DNA of 16,630 bases from Polyrhizophydium stewartii (Eukaryota; Chytridiomycota; Chytridiomycetes; Rhizophydiales): NCBI GenBank assembly GCA_027604665.1, contig JADGIZ010000297.1, forward strand, positions 1-16,630. Direction: 5' to 3'. Made by a program: the position numbers and the translations under genes. Below the pieces are notes generated by a model that was not told where the DNA came from, did not search any database, and saw only the letters and a program-made list of their open reading frames with translations. Positions 1-7,892 of the stretch are shown here, one piece after another (the first letter of the stretch is position 1; every line of letters starts with the position of its first letter).

Positions 1-1431
1 GCAACGGCCGCCTCCGCCGCCGCGCCGCTGCTGGCGCTGCTTGCGCTGCTTGCGCCGCTGCTGCCCGCCGCCTCCGCCGCGCCCGCCGCGCCCGCCTCCG
101 CCGCCGCGGCGCCGCTGTCTCCCGCGGGCGGCGCCGTTGTCGCCCGTGTCGACCGGCCGTCGCCCTTTTCACGCGCCCACACGGTCACCACGTTCCGAGC
201 CGCGGCGCTGCCTGCCGCCGTGGCTACGCAGGCAAAGGTCGCCCGCCCCGCCGTGCAGCCGTTCCAGTTCACCTTCTCGTGCGCGGACGCCTCGGTCGCC
301 GTCTGCGAGAGCGCCCGCCTGGGCTTCGAGCGCGCCGGCGCCCTCATCGCCAACTCGCTGCAGATCGCCACCACCATCAACGTCCAGGCCACCTTCCGCT
401 CCTTCTGCAACGCCGCGGGCAAGGCCCGCAACTGCGACCTCGGAAACACCCTCGGCCAGGCCGCTGCCGCCGCCTACTTCTCGGCAAAGCTCGACAACGC
501 CTCCGAGTGGGCCTTCTACCCGCAGGCCCTCATCAAGCAGATGCAGCCCGACCACTCGCTGCAGTTCAACCAGTATGACATTGTCGCCGAGTTCAACGCC
601 GACTTCCCCTTCTTCTTCCGCAACTCGAACCGCACCATCCTCGCAAACGAGACCGACTTTGAGTTTGTGGTCTGCCATGAGCTGACCCACGGCCTCGGCT
701 TCGACACCGCGTGGGCGTCCTACTACACTGTCTACTCGGGCATGACCCGCGACTCGTCCTACCTGGCCCCGCTCGTCTACCTGCGCGGCTCCAACCTCAA
801 CAGCGCCGTCGTCACCAGCTTCGAGCCCATCAACATCTGGGACATGTACGTGCAGCGCTCGGCCGACAGCCAGGCGCTCTCTGCGCTGGCGCGCACCATC
901 ACGTCCTTTGGCGGCGTCGGCACCGAGCTGCCAAAGTTCCTCTCGGGCTTCGAGGCCTCTGGCGCGCCGTACCGCGCCGGCCGCGATGTCTTCAGCGCCG
1001 TCACTGCCGGCTCGCGCGCCATCGCGTTCAAGCCAAAGTCGGGCGATCTCGTGTACCTGCAGACAAAGGGCGGCCTGTACCAGCCCGGCTCGTCCATTGC
1101 CCACGTCGACTACGACACCTACTGGACATCGCCCGATTTCCTGATGATCCCCGCCGTGCAGAACCTCACGGGCTCGTCGCTCGACGACATCATCAAGAGC
1201 AACACAAAGGGCGTCGGCCTCGACGGCGGCATCTACGGCCCCGGCACAAAGAACATCATGGCCTCGATCGGCTGGACCCTTGCTGGCCAGTCGACCGTCA
1301 CGCTGCGCATCGCCATCAACCCGTCGCCCGACCTCCCAAAGTCGGGCGCCCTCGCGCGCGCGGTCGCCGGCGCCTCTCTGCCGGCCCTCGCGGCCGCCCT
1401 TGTCTCCACGCTTGTCTCGCTGTGGCTGTAG
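1..1431 (+). CDS. Secreted, probably GPI-anchored HExxH zinc metallopeptidase-like protein (5' partial)
   Basis: The frame is open from the first base to the TAG at 1429-1431, about 476 residues, with no upstream Met, so the start lies before the window. The first visible residues are an Ala/Leu-rich hydrophobic stretch (ALLALLAPLLPAASA), read as the end of a signal peptide. Residues about 226-236 read HELTHGLGFDT. This is the HExxH zinc site of gluzincin/metzincin-type peptidases, with Glu as the catalytic base. The metzincin third-ligand position holds Thr, with Asp just before it. Near the C-terminus comes GTKNIMASIGW, a closing motif I associate with secreted fungal HExxH proteins. The last ~20 residues are hydrophobic after a Ser-Gly-Ala, as in a GPI-anchor signal. 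Inferred role: cell-surface proteolysis. Substrate unknown. No intron is needed. The internal GTG at 220 is not the start, because the signal-peptide frame runs through it. Confidence 0.8.
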   Translation, partial: ATAASAAAPLLALLALLAPLLPAASAAPAAPASAAAAPLSPAGGAVVARVDRPSPFSRAHTVTTFRAAALPAAVATQAKVARPAVQPFQFTFSCADASVAVCESARLGFERAGALIANSLQIATTINVQATFRSFCNAAGKARNCDLGNTLGQAAAAAYFSAKLDNASEWAFYPQALIKQMQPDHSLQFNQYDIVAEFNADFPFFFRNSNRTILANETDFEFVVCHELTHGLGFDTAWASYYTVYSGMTRDSSYLAPLVYLRGSNLNSAVVTSFEPINIWDMYVQRSADSQALSALARTITSFGGVGTELPKFLSGFEASGAPYRAGRDVFSAVTAGSRAIAFKPKSGDLVYLQTKGGLYQPGSSIAHVDYDTYWTSPDFLMIPAVQNLTGSSLDDIIKSNTKGVGLDGGIYGPGTKNIMASIGWTLAGQSTVTLRIAINPSPDLPKSGALARAVAGASLPALAAALVSTLVSLWL

Positions 1432-1555
1432 TTTCTTGCTCGCATCGCCGTCGGGCCTGGCCGCCCGCTGCCACATTCGTGTCTCACCCCTCCCTCTCAC
1501 ATCGTCTCCCCGCCATTCATGCCCCACCATCGCATCCACAACCACAGATCGCCCT

Positions 1556-2538
1556 TCATAAAGCAGAGTCGCCCTTGCCCCGCTTGGACCGCCGCAGCCC
1601 CGCCCGCGGTCCCGCAGTGCCGCCGGGCTCGTCCTGGGACGGCGCCGCACGCTTGGATGCCCGGCGCGCGCCTCGCGGCCCCTGCTCCGTCGACGGGGTC
1701 GTCGCTTCATCTGGTGCACCATCCGGCGGATCTGGCGCAGCGCCAGAACCCCGACGCTTGCCCAGCCGGCGCACGGTCGCATCGGCCCAGATGGCGCGCT
1801 CGACCAGCCAGGGCGTCCACGGCGGCGCGGCGTCCTCGGCGGCCCCGGCGGCGGCCTCGGCGGCTCGGAGCTCGCCCGCGATGGCCGCCAGCCGTCTCGC
1901 GAGCTGCTCGTACTCGCGCTGCGTGTAGCGCACCGGCCCAGGCAGCAGCGCCGCAAGTGCCTCGTCGCTCATGAACGGCACATGCGCGCTGCAGCACGCA
2001 AGCACCGCCGACGCCGTCGCCGGCCCGACGCCCACTAGCCGCCCAGACAGCGCCGCAACTGCCGCCGCCGCTGCAGCCGCTGCAGCCGCCTCGGCGTCGT
2101 TGTCGCTCGAATGCGGATCCGGCAGCAATGCGGCCGCTGCCGCCACGGCCTCGTCCACCGCCGTCGCCGTGTTGGCGGCGATGCGCTGCTCGAGCCCCGG
2201 CCGGAACGTCCCCTGCTGCATCGCCCGTCAGCGCCCCTCTCGCCCTCCGCGCCCGGCTCCCGGGGGCGGCTGTCCCACCGCCAACACACCAGCAGCTTCC
2301 ACCGCGCCACGCTCAGCACGAACTCGCGGTCGACGCCCGCCGCGCCCGCCGCGCCGGCCACCACGTGCCGAGCGGCCGCCTGCGACTGCACCCACGCCGC
2401 GAGCTCGCGCAGCCGCGCACCGGCGGGCCCGCGCTTGCTCGCCGCCAGCAGCTCCAGGGCGTCGGCGCCAAGCGCCACGGCCGCCCGCCACGCCGCCGGC
2501 GCCCGACCGCCTGCCACCAACGCCGAGGTTTCAGGCAT
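1556..2538 (-). CDS. Helix-hairpin-helix protein of a fungal orphan family
   Basis: Two exons, 2538-2290 and 2215-1556, give about 302 residues. The 74-nt intron (2289-2216) starts GTGTGT, has a GCTGACG branch site and ends GCAG. It is phase 0 and joins WKLL to QGTFRPG, rebuilding the WK-L-x-G-x-[FY]-RP block that I recall from a widespread fungal family. Residues about 143-155 (RLVGVGPATASAV) look like a helix-hairpin-helix DNA-contact loop of the DNA-glycosylase type. They are followed by VPFMSDEA, a YTQREYEQL block and a WLVERAIWA helix, in the order expected for the family. No catalytic glycosylase residue is apparent. The C-terminus is basic (KRAAPS, RRSKRGKG), possibly a nuclear localisation signal. 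A poly-Ala run precedes the hairpin. Function unknown; DNA binding is an inference. The ATG at 2538 has A at -3. The 3' end converges on the upstream peptidase gene, 124 bp away. Confidence 0.78.
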
Positions 2539-2669
2539 GTTCGCGACTTCCACCGACCGCGGCAAAGCCTCTCGGCCCAGCCCCATCCCCTCACCCATCC
2601 TCAGCCGCAGCCCGCGGCACGCCCGACCCAGCCAGCCGGACCGAACCGACCCACAACAACCCGCCCGCC
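2539..2669. promoter_or_regulatory. Shared divergent 5' region
   Basis: These 131 bp separate the start codons of the helix-hairpin-helix gene (leftward) and the Sel1 gene (rightward), so both core promoters and 5' UTRs must fit here or overlap the opposite gene. The stretch is C-rich on the + strand. I see no TATA box. Regulation is inferred only from geometry. Confidence 0.5.
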
Positions 2670-3638
2670 ATGCCGCTCTTCTCGCGCAGCAAGCCAAAGG
2701 GCGCCTCCGTCTACGACCTGCCGCAGCCCATCGAGCCGCCCGCCGCCCTGACCCAGCGCAAGGTGCCGCCCATCCCAGAGGGTCAGGCCGACGTCAACGA
2801 CCCGCTCTCGGTCGCCATCTTCTACCACGAGCTCAACCAGCTCGAGGTCGCCGCCTACTACTTCTCGCTCTCGGCCGCACAGGGCAACCCGCTCGGCCTG
2901 TTCCTCTTCGCCATCTCCATGCGCCACGGCTGGGGCATGCCGCGCAACGAGGAGGAGGCCGTGCGCCTCTTGCAGGTCGCCGCCAACCAGGCGACGGGCG
3001 AGGTCGCCAAGCAGGCGGCCGCCCTGCGCCGGCTCGGCAAGCGCTACAGCTTCAGCAACGACCGCACCGGCTCCGTCGCGTCCGGTGTGGCGGGCGTCGC
3101 CCAGACATCGCGCACGCCGGGCAGCAACCCGCACCCGTATCCGCACCTCCCGCGCCAGGACAGCCTGCCCCACCACCTGCAGCAGGTCCAGAGCCCCGTC
3201 AACGACTCGGTCGACTCGCTCACGTATCCGCCCGCATCCCAGCTCGACGAATCAGGCGCCATCATCAGCCCAACAACGGGCAACGCCCGCTCGACCCTCT
3301 CGCGCGCATCGCGCCAGGGATCCGCCTCAACTCCGCCGTCGCTGTCCGAGCTGGTGCTCGCCATCTTTGAACTCGCCATGTCCTTCAAGCAGGGCTGGGG
3401 CCTGCCAAAGAACAAGATCACCGCCGTCTACTACCTCAACATGGCCGCCGAGTTGGGCGACCCCGACGCCCAGATCGAGCTCGCAGAGTGCTACCTGCGT
3501 GGCGACGGTATCAAGCCCAACAAGCAAAAGGCCGCCTACTGGCTGCGCCGCGCCGAGAAGCAAGGCGCTCGCCTCGTCCAAATGCAGTGGATCTGGAAGG
3601 AAAAGTACAACTCGCCGGACGACGACTTGAATCCCTGA
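2670..3638 (+). CDS. Sel1-repeat (TPR-like) scaffold protein, Nif1/Dsf2-like
   Basis: A single exon of 322 residues. The ATG at 2670 sits in a good context (GCC before ATG) and starts MPLFSRSKPKG. The open frame continues upstream but is low-complexity there. Two Sel1 blocks are visible. Residues about 45-110 contain DPLSVAIFYHELNQ, SLSAAQGNPLG and MRHGWGMPRNEEEAVRLL. Residues about 230-305 contain FKQGWGLPKNKITAVYYL, AAELGDPDAQIELAECYL and GDGIKPNKQKAAYWLRRA. A Ser/Pro/His-rich linker of about 100 residues separates them. The Sel1 consensus (A-x-x-x-G-x-x-Y, G-x-G-x-x-x-D/N-x-x-x-A) is clear. The closing WIWKEKYN resembles the end of fungal Sel1 proteins of the Nif1/Dsf2 type. In fission yeast Nif1 binds the mitotic kinase Nim1/Cdr1. 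That role here is only an analogy. Sel1 solenoids are protein-binding scaffolds and no enzyme motif is seen. Symbol withheld because orthology is not shown. Confidence 0.85.
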   Translation: MPLFSRSKPKGASVYDLPQPIEPPAALTQRKVPPIPEGQADVNDPLSVAIFYHELNQLEVAAYYFSLSAAQGNPLGLFLFAISMRHGWGMPRNEEEAVRLLQVAANQATGEVAKQAAALRRLGKRYSFSNDRTGSVASGVAGVAQTSRTPGSNPHPYPHLPRQDSLPHHLQQVQSPVNDSVDSLTYPPASQLDESGAIISPTTGNARSTLSRASRQGSASTPPSLSELVLAIFELAMSFKQGWGLPKNKITAVYYLNMAAELGDPDAQIELAECYLRGDGIKPNKQKAAYWLRRAEKQGARLVQMQWIWKEKYNSPDDDLNP

Positions 3639-3938
3639 GATGCAGCGACAGATCGACCCAGGGCCTTTGCAGGCCGCTGCCTGCCAATCCGCCGCAACGC
3701 ACGCCCTCGTAGTGCTGGCAGAAACTGCGACCACGCATGCCCCACTCCATCACCCGATCCGCTTCTGCGTGCTACCATCGCCTCTGTCCGACCGCCGCAC
3801 GCTCGCCGCCCGCCGTCTGCCTGTCGGCATGTCTCACTCCCATCTGCGACCCGAATCGCCCACATTCCTCTTTGCTTGCACCAAGAAACCCCGCCCCCGC
3901 TGTGAACTTTAGCCTCATCAGCCCCCCTCCCCTTCGCG
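3639..3938. other. Intergenic region between the Sel1 gene and the LRR-pseudokinase gene
   Basis: These 300 bp hold the 3' UTR of the Sel1 gene and the 5' region of the LRR-pseudokinase gene. I see no AATAAA signal, TATA box, tRNA or strong hairpin. Short pyrimidine-rich runs (for example CCCCCCTCCCCTTC just before 3939) could be a fungal-type promoter CT-box. This is a weak suggestion. Confidence 0.4.
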
Positions 3939-6900
3939 ATGAACCTCGTTTATGTGCACCAACCTGTGTTCCGTCCTGTGTCGGAATCTGCACTTTTCCG
4001 CCCAACAGACATGAGCGCCGGCGCCGCGCAGCAGGCGGTCCTGTCCGCGCGGCCGCCCGTGCCGTCGCCCACGCCGCCGCAGCAGCGCTCGCCTGACCCG
4101 GCGTCGGACGCCCACGCCAGCATCCCGCTGAACGTCAAGGGCCTCGTGGAAGCCGCCCGGCGTGTGCGCGGCAGCACCCACTCTCTGGCTGCCCTCGCCT
4201 TGCACTCGACCCTCGTTGCGGCGGCCTTTGGAACCCGCATCAGGCTGGCCTCTGCGGGCAACGCAGCAGCGCCGCAGGCCCCGCCCGCGCGAACAGTCGA
4301 GGCCGTCGCCGCTGTGCTGCTCCATGCCCGCCAGTTCAGCGAGCTGCTGGCCGACATGCCGCTGTTGCGCCAGCTCCTGCGGCAGCTGCAGACCTCGCGC
4401 ACCGTCGCCATGCTGCACTCGCAGCTCGAAAGGCTGTCCGAGGTGCGTCAGATGCGTGGGACGGCCGCACATGCTCGGCTTGCTGCTGACGCCCGCCTCG
4501 CAGTCGATGCAGCTCGACGTGAGGAAAGTCGAGGGCGTTGGCCAGCTGGCCGTCGACGATCTGCGCAATGCCGTCGACAAGCTGCTCGGCTTGCTGGACA
4601 AGGATCTGATACCCACCAACCAGTGAGCCGGGCTCTGTGCGCACACTGCCATCTGCGCCGAGCCGCCGCCTCACATATGCGCTCCCGTGTGCGGCTGCAG
4701 GATCCTCGACACATTGCAAGACATGGAGCTGTTCTTAGACGAGCTCACCAACATGCTCACCGTGACGTCCTCGGAGACAGCCGGCCGCGTCCGTGGGCGG
4801 GTCGAGATGCTGCGTGGCAGCCTATTGGCGCGGGCGCCGTGGCCGCTGCGGCCGCCAGCCAAGTGGATGGTGCCTCGGGACGGCGTCTTTGCGGCCGGAG
4901 GCACCGATCCCGTTGGCCACTGCACGCTTGGCCCGCTCTTGACAGCCCGCATCCCGACCATGCCCTCGCACCCGGCTGCCAACGGCCGCACCGCTTTAGG
5001 CGCCTCCTCAGTTCCAGACGCTCCAACAACGCCAGGTGCTGCGCTGCTCAACTTCTCGTTCATGTTTCCTCGCTCCGTGCGGCTCGTCACGATTGTGCCA
5101 GTTGTGGCCCAGAAACCCGTTGTTGATGCGCTCGCGGCCAACATGGACCGGTGGCGCACGCTCAGCCATCCCAACATCGCTGCGCCGGCGGGCATGTGCG
5201 TCAACACAGATCACCCGTTTCTTGTCCTGCCACATCTGCATTCGGATCTGTTCACCATACAGGCGCACCAAGATGGAACAGAGATGAGCACCAAAGTGCG
5301 CTGGATCGCCGACATTGCTCGCGGCATGCGGTACCTGCACTCGCAGCACCCGCCGATTGTGCACGGTCGGCTCTCCTTATCCAACGTGCTTCTTGGTGCG
5401 CCGCGCTTGCAAAGCCGCCTTCCGTGCGCTCGCTGCAGGGAGCCGGCTAACCAGCGTGCACCCCAGACCACACCGGCTGTGCCCGCATCGTCGGGTTGGG
5501 CATGGAAAAGACAGCGTCGTGGCCGCAATCCCAGGGCCGCATCACCTGGCTTCCACCCGAGCTCGCCAAGAACACAAAGTCGCCGCTCACGCTCAAGTCG
5601 GACGTCTTTGCATTTGGATTGACGTGCGCGTCGGTGCTCGCCGGACCGCTTTACGCGAGCCAGGAGAGCTACCAGCGCGCACTCGAGAACTGGGAGTCCA
5701 TATCGGCCCGGCCGGGACGCCCGCCGCGCATCTCTCCCTTTCTTTGGTCTCTGATTGAGCGGTGCTGGAGCGTGGATCCCGACGACCGACCAGAGTTTGG
5801 CCACATATTGGTTGAGCTCTCGCAGATCCCAGGTGCCGTCTCGCAGGCAGAGATGGGCTTCATGGGTGTGGTTGCAGCGAGCGATCCTGCGATGTCGAGC
5901 GCCGAGACGCGGCCGCGGAAACGAAGTGAGTCGCTTCACCTAAACTGCGAGGTTGTGCATATTATTCGGCTGTTGCTGACCGAAGGCTTGCACGCAGGTT
6001 TTGAAGCAGACATGCTCGAAAAGCCGGCATCCAAGCATCTCCGCCGTCAGCGGTCGATGAGCATTACATCCGGCCCGGTACTTGGTCCCTCTTTGGCTCC
6101 GGACGAGCAGATTGCGGTTCTGCTCGAGGTCCTCCCCGCGTTCATGGCTGGAAAAGGCATCACAGCCGACAACTGGAGAGTCAAAGTCAATTCTTTCGAA
6201 AACGATAATACCCGCACGGCCATAGCACGAGACGATGAAGGCAACATCGTTGTATTGTGCGTGAGGCATTTGATGAACACATCGTGGTCAGCGTGTCTGA
6301 CCCGCATGCATCTTGCCAGGCGTGGAAAAATCGATGAACTTTGCGCTTTTCCAACCAAGATCACAACTCTCTCGCATCTCAGGACGCTGTGAGTGTCATT
6401 GAGTCGCAAGGCTTGGTGAGAAACGATTACTGCTGCTGACACTCACGTGCGCGCTTTCCAGCGCACTATCATCCAGCAAGCTCACAGGTCGCCTGCCCCC
6501 AGAGATCGGTCGTCTCCAGAACCTGAAGCACTGGTGAGATCTCGCGCTGTTTTACAGAGCTCGCCGGATTGGCGTTTACACTGATCCAATCGATTCTTGC
6601 ATCAGCTCACTCTATTGGAACCACATTGAGGGCGAGATCCCGAAGGAGCTGTTTACGCTCCGCAAGTTGCGCTCTCTGTGCGTTGTTTTCTTTCGATATA
6701 CTGGTGTGCCGCTGCGCAAACGATTCCTTCTGACACGGTACCATCAAGGTTGCTCGGAAGGAATATGCTCTTTGGAGAGCTGCCGCGCGATATATCGCAG
6801 CTCAAGCACCTCAAGGAGCTGTAAGTCTTGCACATGCACGGCACCCTTTTGATGCTCGCAGGCCACAACAGGCTGATGTGACTTGTCGCCGCCATTTGAT

Positions 6901-7791
6901 TCAGGAGTCTCTACCTAAACAAATTTAGCGGGCCTCTGCCGCAGGAGTTGTGTGAGATCAAAGCACTCGAGGTTTTGTAAGCAAGCTAGACTGTGTCCAA
7001 AGACCTTGGTCCTTGGCGTTCGCGATCTGACCGGCTCTTTTTGGTACGCGCAGCAATATATCACAAAACCATTTTTCGGGGTCCATCCCAGACGGAATCT
7101 GGCAGCTGCGCAATCTCACTCAGCTGTAAGCCGATGCGTGATGCGTTCAAGCGATTGATCAGCCCGCCGAAGCTGAACTGTGTGTTATGGGTCGATACTC
7201 AACAATCAAGCATGCTGAACGCCAACAAGCTCACTGGCGAAATACCAGAGGCGATTGGCAACTTGGTCAATCTAACGGTCTTGTGCGCATTCCGCCATAT
7301 ATGCGTATTCCAATGCATGGGCCTTGCGCTGACTTGCGTCATTCCCAGTCGGATTTCCAACAACAGGCTGTGCGGCGCCATCCCAAGGTCGATTGGCAAC
7401 CTCGTTCGGCTCGAGTCGCTGTGTGTTGCGCTCTCGCCAGCGCGAAATGAGTGTTGCGTGTATCTTGACTCTGAGGCGGCTTGGTGAAATAGGCAGATGG
7501 ACTCCAACATGCTCGAAGGCCCGATCCCTGCCGAGCTTGCAAACTTGAAGAGGCTGCGCATCCTGTGGGTTGTGCCGCGCGGATCGGCAAACTACTTGTG
7601 TGCTAATACGCTCACTGCTCTTCAGGACATTGCACACAAACAATCTAACACTGCCGCCGCCCGACCAATTGACCAGTATGCTCTCAAAGCTCAAGTGGTG
7701 TGTGATGCCTCAAACTGTCGCACAGCTGACACTCCCGATGCTGACGACCGACCCCGAAGCGAGACAAAGCAGCGCACCAGACCACTATTAA
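3939..7791 (+). CDS. Helical domain - pseudokinase - C-terminal plant-type LRR protein
   Basis: Exons: 3939-4442, 4504-4622, 4701-5395, 5467-5925, 5998-6256, 6320-6388, 6462-6533, 6606-6677, 6749-6820, 6905-6976, 7054-7125, 7211-7282, 7349-7420, 7493-7564, 7626-7697 and perhaps 7773-7791. They give about 923 residues with all phases consistent. Residues ~60-250 look alpha-helical (QFSELLADMPLLRQLLRQL). A TKL-like kinase fold spans ~325-561: HPNI, MRYLHSQHPPIVHGRLS, N436, PPEL, KSDVFAFG and DPDDRPEF are present. The catalytic HRD is HGR (429-431), DFG is GLG (449-451), and no glycine loop or beta-3 Lys is seen, so it is probably a pseudokinase. From ~680 come LxxLxxN-LxGxIPxxI repeats. No signal peptide or membrane segment is visible, so it is likely cytosolic. 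An alternative start is the ATG at 4011. The final intron is uncertain, but both forms end at the same TAA. Confidence 0.85.
5926..5997 (+). other. In-frame, stop-free 72-nt intron (LRR-pseudokinase gene)
   Basis: It starts GTGAGTCG, has TGCTGACC about 20 nt before the end, and closes GCACGCAG. All three signals match the neighbouring introns. Its length is a multiple of three and it has no stop, so an ORF scan reads through it and would add 24 residues between the kinase and LRR parts. Splicing gives RKRS joined to FEADML. Confidence 0.7.
6257..6319 (+). other. In-frame, stop-free 63-nt intron at the start of the LRR array
   Basis: It starts GTGCGTGAG, has GTCTGACCC before the end, and closes TTGCCAG. 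It is phase 2, like every downstream LRR intron, and rejoins a Leu codon (TT+G). Being in frame and without a stop, it is invisible to ORF calling; retention would insert 21 residues. Confidence 0.7.
6462..7697 (+). repeat. Array of nine 72-nt LRR exons, one repeat per exon
   Basis: Nine consecutive exons (6462-6533, 6606-6677, 6749-6820, 6905-6976, 7054-7125, 7211-7282, 7349-7420, 7493-7564, 7626-7697) are each exactly 72 nt. Each begins and ends in phase 2 within the codon of the same leucine position (Cys or Phe in some repeats). Each encodes one 24-residue plant-type LRR, for example SSKLTGRLPPEIGRLQNL, LNANKLTGEIPEAIGNL and SNMLEGPIPAELANLKRL. A 69-nt phase-2 exon (6320-6388) precedes the array and looks like an N-terminal cap or degenerate repeat. 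The last repeat (NNLTLPPPDQL) is degenerate. Intron lengths vary from 61 to 85 nt. Two acceptors are AAG rather than CAG or TAG (at 6748 and 7210). Confidence 0.9.
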
Positions 7792-7892
7792 CAAAGGCTT
7801 CGGACCACGACCTTGCCAAATGAACCCGCGAGCGAGCCAACTGCTTCCATGTGCCGCTTCATTGCGGGAATGCCTCTGTCTGACCGCTCGTC

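Noticed and set aside
220..222. GTG at 220 as the start of the metallopeptidase
   Set aside because: GTG is not a normal eukaryotic nuclear start, and the same frame upstream encodes a convincing signal-peptide core.
169..1956. 595-codon open frame on the - strand opposite the metallopeptidase gene
   Set aside because: It is an antisense shadow caused by high GC and strong third-position bias. Its product is Arg/Gly/Ala-rich low complexity with no family motif, whereas the + frame has a signal peptide, HExxH and a GPI-like tail.
4443..7791. Apparent frameshifts and stops that could suggest the LRR-pseudokinase gene is a pseudogene
   Set aside because: Every break coincides with donor, branch and acceptor signals, and the joins keep phase and rebuild motifs, so these are introns.
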